From: Holdemanella hominis | GTDB lineage: Bacteria; Bacillota_I; Bacilli_A; Erysipelotrichales; Erysipelotrichaceae | Assembly (NCBI RefSeq): GCF_014306155.1 | Contig: NZ_JACRWH010000005.1 | Span: 1-64,000, forward strand | Reading direction: 5' to 3' | Length of the DNA: 64,000 nucleotides | Shown here: piece after piece, positions 1-8,443 of the stretch | Numbering within the stretch: the stretch's first letter is position 1 | Layout: every line of letters starts with the position of its first letter | Made by a program: the position numbers and the translations under genes | Notes under the pieces: model-generated | The model's input: the letters and a program-made list of their open reading frames with translations, nothing else | Database searches by the model: none | Told to the model about the DNA's origin: nothing

Positions 1-1
1 A

Positions 2-409
2 GAAGAGTTCTCGATCAAAAACAACTCTCCTATCCTAAGCATTCCAGGGATTTCTCATTTCTCTGGTACTTCTATTTTAGCCGAATTAGGAGATATTGGC
101 AATTATTCCAAGCCTTCTCGGATCATTAAATTTGCAGGAGTAGCCCCCTATCACTATGAATCGAGTCAATACAACGCCCAGCACACTGCCATAACTAAGA
201 AAGGATCTAAATATCTTAGAAAGACTTTGTATCAAGTCATACTGCCTGTAATTAACAATAATCCTGTATTTAAGAAATACTATCGATTGAAGATATCTCA
301 AGGTAAAGGACACCGTTGTGCTCAAGGTCACTGCATTAGAAAGCTGCTTAGAGTCATTTATCATTTACTAGAAACAGGACAATCATTTGATCCTGCATTA
401 TTAAGATAA
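2..409 (+). CDS. IS110-family transposase, C-terminal part (cut by window edge)
   Basis: Translating the frame that ends at the TAA at 407-409 back to base 2 gives an open frame with no start in the window. It contains the C-terminal transposase_20 (IS116/IS110/IS902) signature: an IPGIS helix-hairpin-helix start, a GVAP tract, KKGSKYLRKTLYQ and a terminal HCIRKLLRVIYHLL helix. IS110 enzymes pair this domain, which carries the catalytic serine, with an N-terminal RuvC-like DEDD domain that would lie left of the window. IS110-group elements keep their guide (bridge) RNA in the non-coding end upstream of the gene, so that part is also out of view. I see no disabling mutation in the visible part. 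Confidence 0.9.
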   Translation, partial: EEFSIKNNSPILSIPGISHFSGTSILAELGDIGNYSKPSRIIKFAGVAPYHYESSQYNAQHTAITKKGSKYLRKTLYQVILPVINNNPVFKKYYRLKISQGKGHRCAQGHCIRKLLRVIYHLLETGQSFDPALLR

Positions 410-431
410 GACATATGCATCTAAAGCATCT

Positions 432-466
432 GAACTTTTAAAAAATCATATTTTAAAAGTTCTTTT
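432..466 (+). terminator. Hairpin after the IS110 transposase
   Basis: A perfect 12-bp inverted repeat (432-443 with 451-462, 7-nt loop) is followed by TTTT. It lies 22 bases after the transposase stop and is A/T-rich except for the outer base pairs. It could be a weak intrinsic terminator or part of the IS right end. IS110 elements lack terminal inverted repeats, so it does not mark the element boundary. Confidence 0.5.
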
Positions 467-645
467 CGTCATGCCTAAATTTAATCCAATATTCACATTT
501 TCAAAGATCAATTTAAAACTAACTAAAAAATCTAGTTATTTTGTATTTTCAAACTTTTTCATAAAAAATACTTGAATTTTATATAGTTAGCTTCCTTTTG
601 CCTCATTATAATCCATTTCAGTTAGATATCAATAACTATTTTACA

Positions 646-677
646 TTGTAAAGAAATTTTGATTTTGGTAATATAAT
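646..677 (+). promoter_or_regulatory. Probable mntP promoter
   Basis: A perfect -10 box TATAAT is at 672-677. The best -35 candidate is TTGTAA at 646-651, with a long 20-nt spacer. The predicted start near 683-684 falls exactly at the first base of the P1 stem of the proposed riboswitch, which supports both calls. The stretch 467-645 between the IS hairpin and this promoter is AT-rich, and I see nothing else in it. Confidence 0.5.
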
Positions 678-683
678 CACATC

Positions 684-809
684 CATAAGGAAGTAGTTAT
701 CTTACTTATGTAAGCATTTAAGTCAACACACTGATCAATCGATCTGGCTTATCGTTACAAACAAGACTTATGCGAAAAAAGACATCTTTTTTTTCGTATA
801 AGTCTTTTT
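684..809 (+). promoter_or_regulatory. yybP-ykoY-type (Mn2+) riboswitch with terminator
   Basis: The leader begins CATAAGGAAGTAG and continues with a CTTAC/GTAAG hairpin (701-714), then AAGTCAACACA, which resembles the conserved L1 and L3 elements of yybP-ykoY aptamers. CATAAG at 684-689 can pair with CTTATG at 767-772 to close P1. The same 767-772 bases lie in the 5' arm of an 18-bp terminator (763-780 with 789-806, T-tract 805-809) that ends 15 bases before the mntP start. The two structures are mutually exclusive, so Mn2+ binding should favour P1 and switch expression on, as reported for other mntP leaders. I could not run a covariance search; the family name rests on context and motif likeness. 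Confidence 0.75.
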
Positions 810-824
810 ACTTTAGGAGGGAAT

Positions 825-1388
825 ATGGATTTTATTACTATTTTATTTATTGGTATTGGTTTAGCTATGGATGCAAGCGCTGTATCTTTGGCAAAAGGTA
901 TGAGCCTGGATAAAGATCAAGTAAAAAAATATGCCTTTATCCTAGCCCTAACGTTTGGCTTTTTTCAAGCACTTATGCCAGCTATTGGCTATTTTACTGG
1001 AAGTCATTTTGCCGAATACATTCAATCCATCGATCACTGGATTGCCTTTATTTTGTTGAGCTTGATAGGTATCAACATGATTCACGAAGGTAAAGAAGAA
1101 AAAGAAGATGAAGCAAAAATTCACTCCATCCCATTTAAAAATATTCTTCTTTTAGCTATCGCCACAAGTATTGACGCTTTAGCCGTTGGTGTAAGTTTTG
1201 CCTTTTTAAAAGTCAATCTGTTTTTAGCTATAACTACCATTGGCATCACTACATTTATTCTTTCATTTGTTTGTGTATTATTTGGAAAAAAACTTGGTAG
1301 CTTATTTGAAAAATATGCTGAATACTTAGGTGGTATCATCTTAATTCTATTAGGAATTAAAATCTTAATTGAACATTTATTTTTCTAA
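825..1388 (+). CDS. mntP: Putative manganese efflux pump MntP (DUF204)
   Basis: This 187-residue, six-helix membrane protein exports Mn2+. The two homologous halves each carry the family's acidic helix: GLAMDASAVSLAKG near residues 12-25 (Asp16) and ATSIDALAVGVSF near 113-125 (Asp117). A hydrophilic acidic loop (residues 88-100) separates the halves. Length matches the family. The start at 825 has an AGGAGG box at 815-820. The gene stands alone, directly after a riboswitch-like leader and terminator, so it is probably induced by excess manganese. The convergent neighbour begins 12 bases after its stop. Confidence 0.93.
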   Translation: MDFITILFIGIGLAMDASAVSLAKGMSLDKDQVKKYAFILALTFGFFQALMPAIGYFTGSHFAEYIQSIDHWIAFILLSLIGINMIHEGKEEKEDEAKIHSIPFKNILLLAIATSIDALAVGVSFAFLKVNLFLAITTIGITTFILSFVCVLFGKKLGSLFEKYAEYLGGIILILLGIKILIEHLFF

Positions 1389-1389
1389 C

Positions 1390-1411
1390 AAGACTTCAGT
1401 TAAAGTCTTTT
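1390..1411. terminator. Short hairpin between convergent mntP and SGNH gene
   Basis: AAGACTT at 1390-1396 pairs with AAGTCTT at 1403-1409 and is followed by TTTT. It overlaps the last codons of the minus-strand SGNH gene and follows the mntP stop. The stem is short, so it is a weak, possibly bidirectional terminator. Confidence 0.45.
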
Positions 1412-1900
1412 CACATACTCAGCTATCTTTACACCCAATTCCTTATGTCCTTTTTCAGATAAATGCACGCCATCAAAACTCATATCTAAAGGATTACAAT
1501 CTAAACAAGGAACCCCCATTACCTTATACGCCTCATTCAGTTTCATACTTTCATCTCTAAATTCATCAAATTGTAAAATTGGCGGACAAAGAATCAACAG
1601 CTTTCTTTTGTCCATTGAATCAATTAACTCATGCATAAAAGAAAGGATTTGATCAACATCATAATAATGAATCAAATCATTAGACCCCAACATAACACAA
1701 AATAAATCAATCGAATCTAAATTGAATGTATCCTCTTTTACATCTCGCAATAAACGACCATTGATCGCATCCTCAAAAAATATCCATCCAGGCACAAGAT
1801 CATTTAAATAATCAATGTATGTTAAATCATACCTTTGAAAATATCCTCTTGGATCATAGCCCCAAGTATTGGAATCCCCTAAAAACAATACCTTTTTCAT
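1400..1900 (-). CDS. SGNH/GDSL-family esterase or lipase
   Basis: A 166-residue cytoplasmic hydrolase with no signal peptide. The SGNH blocks are all visible: GDSN at residues 8-11 (nucleophile Ser10), Gly48 in block II, GSND at 72-75 (Asn74) and DGVHLSEKGH with Asp143 and His146. The substrate is unknown; relatives act on acylated sugars, lipids or peptidoglycan O-acetyl groups. Its start codon shares one base with the stop of the upstream MATE gene, so the two are probably translationally coupled. Confidence 0.88.
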   Translation of the reverse strand: MKKVLFLGDSNTWGYDPRGYFQRYDLTYIDYLNDLVPGWIFFEDAINGRLLRDVKEDTFNLDSIDLFCVMLGSNDLIHYYDVDQILSFMHELIDSMDKRKLLILCPPILQFDEFRDESMKLNEAYKVMGVPCLDCNPLDMSFDGVHLSEKGHKELGVKIAEYVKRL

Positions 1901-3243
1901 TATGCCACTCTGCGAATTTTCTTACGCACAACCATGAAACAAATACCATGCGCCACAAGTGTTATAACCCACGTAATTGGATAAGAAATATACAATGAGA
2001 AGGTTGTATGCACTGCCTTAAATACAGTAAATATCCATATAACACGAATCAAACAGACACCCGTTAAAGATACCAGCATTGGTAAAATAGAATATCCGAT
2101 TCCTCTAAGACTTCCAACTAAAGTATCCATGACTCCACATAAACAATACATTGTACTAATAACAGCCAATCGATTAATTCCAAATTGGATGACACGCTCA
2201 TCACTAGAATAAATAGATAGTAACTGTTGGCCAAAGAAATAAGCACCTTGCCCGAGTACAAGACCTACGATACTAACAATTACTAAACATTCTAATAAAA
2301 TCTTATCAATTCGATTGTATTTTTTTGCTCCAAAATTTTGCGAAGTAAACGACAAAGAAGTTTGATAAACTGCATTCATAGACGTATATACAAAGCCTTC
2401 AATATTGCTTGCGGCGGTATTTCCAGCCATAACTAAAGAGCCAAAAGAGTTAATACTTGATTGAATCAATACGTTTGAAATACTAAAGATAATGCCTTGA
2501 AGCCCTGCTGGGAGTCCTACTTCCAGCATTTGTAAAGCTAATTCCTTATGGAAACGCATATCCTTTAACTCAAAATGTAAAGGTCCATCCATATGCTTTA
2601 AACATAATAGAATTAAAGCAGAACTAATTCCTTCCGAAATAATCGTAGCTAAAGCAACACCAGCAACACCCATTTCGAATACAATTACGAAACACAGATT
2701 AAATAGCACGTTAACAATTCCAGAAATCAGCAAAAAATAGAGTGGTCTCTTTGTATCACCAATCGATCTAAGTATGGCAGCCCCGAAGTTATAAACCATA
2801 AAAAATGGCATACCAGCAAAATAAATACGCATATATAAAGATGACAAATCAATTACATCTTCTGGTGTAGCCATTAACTCTAGCAAGGGTTTCGCAAAAA
2901 AGAAACCCACAAACACCATTAATAATCCACCAAAGATGGCAATAAAAATAGCTGTATGTACAGCTTTAGATGTATTTTCCTCATCTCGAGCCCCAATAAA
3001 TTTACCCAATACAACATTTGCACCAACACTAATACCAATAAACATATTCACCAATAAATTGATTAATGCACTTGTTGAACCAACTGCTGCCAACGCTTGA
3101 TTTCCCGTAAATCGACCTACCACAATAATATCGGCTGCATTAAACAACAATTGCAGGCAGCCCGACAAAATTAATGGTAATGAAAAAATAATCAACTTTT
3201 TAAAAATTGGACCATTACACATATCCACTTGATAACTACGCAT
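1900..3243 (-). CDS. MATE-family multidrug efflux transporter
   Basis: A 447-residue polytopic membrane protein with about twelve transmembrane segments in two MatE bundles. N-terminal features include KLIIFSLPLILSGCLQLLFN and GRFTGNQALAAVGST, typical of NorM/DinF-like antiporters that expel organic cations using a Na+ or H+ gradient. Length is normal and the frame intact. AAGGAG lies about 11 bases upstream of the ATG. The gene's natural leader is interrupted by a sense-oriented group II intron, so expression from the promoter at 5180-5208 needs splicing or read-through. The downstream gene is an SGNH hydrolase overlapping by one base. Confidence 0.92.
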   Translation of the reverse strand: MRSYQVDMCNGPIFKKLIIFSLPLILSGCLQLLFNAADIIVVGRFTGNQALAAVGSTSALINLLVNMFIGISVGANVVLGKFIGARDEENTSKAVHTAIFIAIFGGLLMVFVGFFFAKPLLELMATPEDVIDLSSLYMRIYFAGMPFFMVYNFGAAILRSIGDTKRPLYFLLISGIVNVLFNLCFVIVFEMGVAGVALATIISEGISSALILLCLKHMDGPLHFELKDMRFHKELALQMLEVGLPAGLQGIIFSISNVLIQSSINSFGSLVMAGNTAASNIEGFVYTSMNAVYQTSLSFTSQNFGAKKYNRIDKILLECLVIVSIVGLVLGQGAYFFGQQLLSIYSSDERVIQFGINRLAVISTMYCLCGVMDTLVGSLRGIGYSILPMLVSLTGVCLIRVIWIFTVFKAVHTTFSLYISYPITWVITLVAHGICFMVVRKKIRRVA

Positions 3244-3267
3244 AAGTAAATTTACTCCTTCTTAAAT

Positions 3268-5145
3268 AATAGAAACAGTTGGAGATAAACTCCTCCAAGA
3301 ACCGTACGTGCAGTTTTCCCGCATACAGCTCCCCACTGTTACTTTTAAACATTCTTGTTATATATGACTTTGTCACCGCTCCAAATATCCACATGGATAT
3401 ATGGGTGTATGATTCTATCATTCCATATTTCATAGAACCTTTCCAATTTAAAACTTCTTCTTTGACTCCTTCGGTTTAACCATTTGAACGTTACATATAG
3501 TGAATGTTGCCAAAGGTTTCTGACCTCTTTTATCATTCCACTCAAACTGTAGTAGTTAAAACTACCAGTAAGTTTCTTGTTCAACGCCTTCATGAATTCG
3601 TCAAATTGAGTGTTTCTATTTTCTTTGACCCATTTCTTTAAGTTTGACTTAAATTGCTTCTTCTTTTTACGACTTATCTTATGTCCTACAGAATAGTAGC
3701 CTTTTCTTGTCTTACTGTTGAAATGTGTAAAGCCTAGAAAATCAAATGTTTCTCTTGAACCACTGTATCTTCCAAACGGAAGTATTCGTGTCTTTTCCTT
3801 GGACAGTTCCAATCCAAAAAGTTCCATTCTTTTAATAACGGCTTCATATACTCTTTGTGCATCTCTTTCATATTGAAACATAATCAAGAAATCATCGGCA
3901 AAGCGTACCAGGTATGCTTCTCCATATAACTGTTTCTTGATGCACTTTTCAAACCATAAATCCAATACATAATGTAAGTACACATTGGCAAGGATTGGAC
4001 TAATCAGTCCGCCTTGTGGTGTTCCTACACTTGTATCCTCATATTTTCCTTCTATCATGACTCCTGATTTGAGCATTCTCGCTATATATCTCAGGTAGTT
4101 CGGGTCTGCGATATCATTTCGAAGAAATTTCATGAGCCACTCATGATTTACATTGTCAAAGAATCCTTTAATATCACAGTCCAATATATAGTTTATTTTC
4201 TTGTGCATAATAGTATCATTGATTACTTTAATCGCATCATGAGTGCTTCGTTTTGGTCTGAATCCATATGAACAGTCTAGAAATCTAGGCTCATATACAT
4301 CACTAAGTATGTCTGCCATGGCTCCTTGAACGAGCCTATCTTCATAGACTGGTATTCCTAAAGGTCTTTTCTTACCATTTCCCTTGTCGATTTCAACTCG
4401 TCTTACGGGTTGTGGCTTATAGCTAAAGCTCTTTAGTCTATGCATCAGGTCATCTATATTTTCATTTAAATTTTCTTGATACACTTCCTTGGTTACCATG
4501 TCTATTCCTGGAGCTTTATCTTTCTTTTGTAGACGATGTTGTCTTATTAAAGACTCCTTGTCTACTCGATACATTAACGTTTCCAGTTTAGGATGTCTTT
4601 TTGACAATGTTCTTATATCTTGTCGTTTTGTTCCCATGTCTTTTCAACCTCCAGTGTTTTCAACATGTTTCCCTTCAAGAAACGTAACTGTGTTTCGGTC
4701 CTTCGCTCCATGTACTTTCATACACTTCATAGCTACAATATGACCTCATCGGACTTCTTGCAGTTCTTCCCGTTGTTCTTGTGGTATTGGCACTTGTTAC
4801 AACAGTACCGTGTTTATCGGAAACTGCAAGACCTCCCAGGTATGCAGTTGATACCTTGACTTCTCGCCCTGCTTTAAAACGCCGGTGGTGTCCGATTGAA
4901 TCTGGCATAACGATTCAACCTATATTGGTTGCGGCTTATATGAGAGCATCACCCACCACTATGTTGAGTCTAACGACGCTAGATTGCTTCAGGCTTTCGC
5001 TTTAGGGCTCTAAGTCTTTCCTTCCTACACTTAACACTGTACCTCACGATACAATGCCCAAGGACTAGATATTGGTCTCTTTGCTTCAAGAGTTACCAGG
5101 TTAGGAGTTTCACCTAACTAAATCAACTGCACCGAACTGGCGCAC
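3268..5145 (-). mobile_element. Group II intron with its own reverse transcriptase
   Basis: Read on the minus strand the element opens with the group II consensus GTGCG at 5145-5141 (GTGCGCCAGTTCGGTGCAG). It closes with a domain V hairpin at 3331-3299 (GAGCTGTATGCGGG start, ACGTACGGTTC end) and a domain VI stem (3298-3293 with 3284-3279) holding a purine-rich loop. The exact 3' boundary is uncertain by a few bases (about 3265-3271). The roughly 500 bases between 4638 and 5145 hold ribozyme domains I-IV; no gene is expected there. The intron appears full length, and its insertion point lies between a promoter and the ribosome-binding site of the MATE gene. Confidence 0.9.
3345..4637 (-). CDS. 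ltrA: Group II intron reverse transcriptase/maturase (LtrA-like)
   Basis: A 430-residue intron-encoded protein that helps the intron fold and splice, and copies it into new DNA sites. Reverse transcriptase motifs are in order: KAPGIDMVT (41-49), RPLGIP (91-96), SYGFRPKRS (123-131), DIKGFFDNV (155-163), GTPQGGLISP (205-214) and the catalytic FADD at 246-249. FADD replaces the more usual YADD, a known functional variant. The maturase X/GIIM region follows (FDFLGFTHF, then a WVKENR to NYYSLSG stretch). There is no C-terminal HNH endonuclease domain, so mobility would use nascent strands as primers. The frame is intact. Confidence 0.93.
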   Translation of the reverse strand: MGTKRQDIRTLSKRHPKLETLMYRVDKESLIRQHRLQKKDKAPGIDMVTKEVYQENLNENIDDLMHRLKSFSYKPQPVRRVEIDKGNGKKRPLGIPVYEDRLVQGAMADILSDVYEPRFLDCSYGFRPKRSTHDAIKVINDTIMHKKINYILDCDIKGFFDNVNHEWLMKFLRNDIADPNYLRYIARMLKSGVMIEGKYEDTSVGTPQGGLISPILANVYLHYVLDLWFEKCIKKQLYGEAYLVRFADDFLIMFQYERDAQRVYEAVIKRMELFGLELSKEKTRILPFGRYSGSRETFDFLGFTHFNSKTRKGYYSVGHKISRKKKKQFKSNLKKWVKENRNTQFDEFMKALNKKLTGSFNYYSLSGMIKEVRNLWQHSLYVTFKWLNRRSQRRSFKLERFYEIWNDRIIHPYIHVDIWSGDKVIYNKNV

Positions 5146-5179
5146 AATACAAATCCTCCCCGTTTACAACAATAGTCAA

Positions 5180-5208
5180 ATTATATACCTTATGTAATAT
5201 TATTGAAA
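5180..5208 (-). promoter_or_regulatory. Promoter upstream of the group II intron/MATE gene
   Basis: On the minus strand TTTCAA (5208-5203) and TATAAT (5185-5180) are separated by exactly 17 bases. Transcription would start near 5173, giving a short first exon (5173-5146) before the intron. The MATE ribosome-binding site lies only after the intron. This is probably the exporter's own promoter, now also driving the intron. Confidence 0.55.
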
Positions 5209-5240
5209 GAAAAAAAGAGCAAAATGTAACTTTTCATTCT

Positions 5241-5861
5241 TTATTGCACTCTCGTTTTCATACGATCCGGATGCAGACTATACTGAATCGCAATATATTT
5301 TGTTATTTTACCTTGTTGATACAAGTCATAGATCGTATCATCCATCATAACCATACCGTTCTGTCGATTCGAAATCATTGTATTCTAAATCTGATGAATC
5401 TTATTCTCACGAATCTGCGAACGAATCGCAGGATTGACCAGCATAATTTAAAACACAGGAATCAATTCTCCATCTTTTCCTGGGATTAATTGCTCACTAA
5501 TGTAGCCTCTAAAATCATTGATAATTGCGAACGCACTTGATCTTGAAACATATCAATAATACGATCAATTGTATTTACAGCTCCTACAGTATGTAACGCA
5601 GATAGAATTAAATGTCCGGTTTCAGCCGCGGAAAGCGCTGTAGAAACTGTTTCTTCATTGCGTATTTCGCCCAATAAAATAACTTCAGGTGCCTCACGCA
5701 ATGCCGATTTTAATGCATTTAAATCACTTGTTGTATCATGATATACCTCTCGTTGGGATACAATTGACTTTTTGCGAATGCAAGAATTCAATTAGATCCT
5801 CAATCGTAATAATATGACAACTTCTTGTCTTAATCATACGATCTATTAAACAAGCTGACAT
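5241..5861 (-). pseudogene. pilT-like twitching/secretion ATPase remnant
   Basis: Pieces of a PilT-type ATPase line up in order. They are a HIITIED Asp box with EFLHS (about 5810-5780), KKSIVSQREV, APEVILLGEIRN (Walker B) and GHLILSALHT (His box) in 5791-5486. The C-terminal third then lies in another frame (QLIPGKDGEL, IMLVNPAIRSQIREN, GMVMMDDTIYDLYQQGKI). Frameshifts occur near 5775 and 5490, and two in-frame stops follow. The N-terminal ~140 residues including the Walker A loop are missing. The gene is dead. Its first surviving codons overlap the stop of the preceding regulator remnant, so a deletion probably joined them. Confidence 0.88.
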
Positions 5862-6986
5862 CAAACACTATAGAACTTATTTGAAATACGCTGAATAATC
5901 AAGTGCGCATTCTCTTCGGTTTGACAATCCACTAGAAGCAGCGGTTGCGTTTCACTTGTACGAGTAAACAAGTCATTGCTTCTTAAACAAGAACCTACCA
6001 ATCGCTTCACACGATCAAAATCTAAACCAATCTTTTCATAATCCAAAGTACCATCTGAAAACTGTAACATAATCAAATAATAATTTTGTTCATTACGAAT
6101 AGACATTTTTAACAACAATTCATAGAAATACTTGAAAATTTCATACGAACAGAAGAAGCCTTGGTTTTGTTGATCATGGCTTGAAAGCTCACGCATGATT
6201 GTTTCCATATCTTTACTTTCTTCTTTGGCATGATCAGCAATAATGATATCGTACAATTGTTTAAAACGTTTCGATAAACCCGTACCTAGTTCAGATAAGA
6301 AAATATCATTCAATTCATCATAATACTTCAACGCTTCACGATAATTACGTGTAGCCACTAAGCCTTTCATATAATAGTAATGTAAACCTTCATTAAATGA
6401 TTTTAATAAAACAGCCTGATAATTCATAAGCATCATCTCATCATAGCGTTTTTTCGTATATAAGTAACAAGATACGCGCATCATCGTTTTCACATACATT
6501 TTCTAAAGATCTCTTGTTTCTGTAAAATCCAGTGCAATTGGCTTGGTGAAGCATAGAAACGACCTTGGATCTGAAAATCTTTCTAGCCGTCTTGAACTCT
6601 TTTTCGTCTAAAAGTTCCGAACCATCGTTGATTTGGTTATACGCCTTTTCCAATTCAACAAAATCAATATTACAATCTAAATTCTGATTTAAAATATACC
6701 CTTTTCATGTCGTTATAATAACCTATTTGTCTTTAAAGAATTCAATTTCATTCAATTCAGCACACAATCTAAAAATCTAGAACTTTAATGCACTAGATGG
6801 ATTTTTACTTTCTGGCCGAGGAATATCAATCAGTTCATCTTTTTGAACTGGTTTTTCACTGTGAAACAATAAGACCTGTAATAAATTCACTAGCTGCTTT
6901 CCAAATAATTCGACAATATTAACGGTTACATTATCGTTTGTGATTTCCAACCCTCCTAATGTTTTAACATAATAAGTATCACTCAT
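5861..6986 (-). pseudogene. Broken BTAD-type transcriptional regulator
   Basis: The first piece (6986-6777) encodes a winged-helix start (KTLGGLEITNDN, PVQKDELIDI, NPSSALKF), as in SARP/BTAD regulators. A second piece (6653-6441) and a third (6499-5861, 212 codons of helical TPR-like repeat ending NKFYSV) give the bacterial transcriptional activation domain. Between them the reading frame is lost at 6776-6654 (an out-of-frame stretch reading LDCNIDFVELEKAYN) and again near 6490. At least two frameshifts make it non-functional as a single protein. What it regulated is unknown; the adjoining pilT remnant suggests a lost pilus or secretion locus. Confidence 0.8.
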
Positions 6987-7012
6987 GTTGATTCTCCTTT
7001 CAAAAAGATTGT

Positions 7013-7041
7013 ATAGTATCTAACCTAGTTTTATTTGACAA
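7013..7041 (-). promoter_or_regulatory. Promoter of the broken BTAD regulator
   Basis: On the minus strand TTGTCA (7041-7036) and TACTAT (7018-7013) have a 17-base spacer. A strong ribosome-binding site (AAAGGAG) and the ATG at 6986 follow. The signals remain intact although the gene is broken. Confidence 0.6.
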
Positions 7042-7055
7042 TTAATCTGCCAAAC

Positions 7056-7086
7056 AAAAAAGCAGAGAATCACAAAAATTCTCTGC
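7056..7086 (-). terminator. Terminator of the murI-folA operon
   Basis: On the minus strand a 9-bp stem (GCAGAGAAT at 7086-7078 with its complement at 7070-7062) is followed by TTTTTTG. It lies just beyond the folA stop and closes the operon. Confidence 0.85.
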
Positions 7087-7092
7087 AAATGG

Positions 7093-7572
7093 TTATTTTA
7101 AAGTATATGCAACATGTTGATAGTGAATTCCATTCTCTTCGATATCAGATAATATTGTTTTTGTATACAAAGACTTGTCAAATTCAGGAAAATAAACCTC
7201 AGCATCCGCTTGCTCATCAATCTCAGTTAACACTAGCTTATCTGCATAAGCTAACATCTCACTATAAATCATGCCTCCACCAATACAATAGATTTCCTCA
7301 TCTACATCTTTATATCGCTTCAAAAATTCTTCAACACTCGAACACATTTCGACACATTCACCCAAATCTGAACACGAACGCGAAATCACGACATGATGAC
7401 GTTTAGGTAACATACCTGGAAGACTTTCAAATGTTTTTCTTCCCATCACAATTGTATGTCCCGAAGTCTGCTTACGAAAAAACTTCAAGTCCTGAGGCAA
7501 ATGCCAAATCATATCATTGTTTTTTCCTAATTCACGATTTTTACCAATCGCCGCAATCAATGTTAATTTCAT
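7093..7572 (-). CDS. folA: Dihydrofolate reductase
   Basis: A 159-residue NADPH-dependent reductase that makes tetrahydrofolate. It carries the N-terminal LIAAIGKNRELG segment, the MIWHLPQDLKFF helix with catalytic Asp28, GRKTFESLP, and the IGGGMIYSEML nucleotide-binding turn. The length is typical of chromosomal DHFR. It follows thyA by seven bases, which makes functional sense because thymidylate synthase yields the dihydrofolate it recycles. It is the last gene of the operon, before a strong terminator. Confidence 0.95.
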   Translation of the reverse strand: MKLTLIAAIGKNRELGKNNDMIWHLPQDLKFFRKQTSGHTIVMGRKTFESLPGMLPKRHHVVISRSCSDLGECVEMCSSVEEFLKRYKDVDEEIYCIGGGMIYSEMLAYADKLVLTEIDEQADAEVYFPEFDKSLYTKTILSDIEENGIHYQHVAYTLK

Positions 7573-7579
7573 AATTCTC

Positions 7580-8443
7580 CTATTGTGCTAAAGGGAAACT
7601 AATTTTTCCCATATGCTCATAGCCAATCAACTTCACGTCATTCTTTGGATCAAATGCATAGAAATCTTGAATATCCGGATTCAACCACAACTTAGGTGCT
7701 GGTAAAGAGCCTTTTGTTTCATAACGATTTAATTGTTCTTTAATTCCATCAATTTGATTCACGTAAATATGTGCATCTTTGATTGACCAATCAATCGTAC
7801 CTGGCTCAAGTCCAGTAACCTTGGCAACCATCATCAATAAAACTGCATATTGCGTTACATTAAATGGCAACCCTAATGGAACATCACAACTTCTTTGGTG
7901 TACCCAAATATTCAACTTTCCATCCGTCACATCCCATTCTGAACTCCATACACAACTAGGAAGTACAGCTGTATCTAATTCGCTATCCTGCCATAATGAG
8001 ATAACACGTCTACGATCTTCCTTATCGTTTTTTAATGAATTCAACAATTTATTCATCAAATCATATTTTTTTACAATAAATCCATAAGCCGTACCAATGG
8101 TATGCGCAAAACTAGGATCAAAATGTTTTAATACTTTTCCCGTATTCTCATCAATCCAGTCGCCATCTTCATTAATTTCCCATTTATCCCAAATGTGAAC
8201 ATTTCTTTCTTGAAGCCATCTAACATCATTACTTTGAGCCTGATAGATCCAAAGCATTTCTGTAACAGCTTGACGAATAAATAACTGTTTTGTCGTCAAA
8301 ATAGGAAATTCTTTAGATAGATCTAAATGAAAATGTGCACTTGGAACTTTAATCGTGTCAATACCAGTGCGATTATGTACTTGAACTCCATTTTCCAAAA
8401 TATCTTTACATAATCCACAATATACATCATCAAAGTATGACAT
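7580..8443 (-). CDS. thyA: Thymidylate synthase
   Basis: ThyA methylates dUMP to dTMP using methylenetetrahydrofolate. I chose the ATG at 8443 (MSYFDDVYCG, 287 residues) because a GGAGG box precedes it; the longer frame to 8500 would reach deep into the HAD gene. Motifs are NRTGIDT near the start, catalytic Cys164 in LPSC, and QRSCDVPLGLPFN for dUMP binding. Its first 14 bases overlap the end of the upstream HAD gene. It pairs with folA downstream. Confidence 0.95.
   Translation of the reverse strand: MSYFDDVYCGLCKDILENGVQVHNRTGIDTIKVPSAHFHLDLSKEFPILTTKQLFIRQAVTEMLWIYQAQSNDVRWLQERNVHIWDKWEINEDGDWIDENTGKVLKHFDPSFAHTIGTAYGFIVKKYDLMNKLLNSLKNDKEDRRRVISLWQDSELDTAVLPSCVWSSEWDVTDGKLNIWVHQRSCDVPLGLPFNVTQYAVLLMMVAKVTGLEPGTIDWSIKDAHIYVNQIDGIKEQLNRYETKGSLPAPKLWLNPDIQDFYAFDPKNDVKLIGYEHMGKISFPLAQ

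Noticed and set aside
3236..3433. 65-codon frame overlapping the intron 3' end
   Set aside because: Spans domain V/VI of the intron and the MATE ribosome-binding site; not a plausible gene.
4638..5145. Small ORFs on both strands upstream of ltrA
   Set aside because: They lie in the group II ribozyme domains, which are structural RNA.
7035..7406. 123-codon plus-strand frame across the folA 3' end
   Set aside because: Antisense to folA and crossing its terminator.
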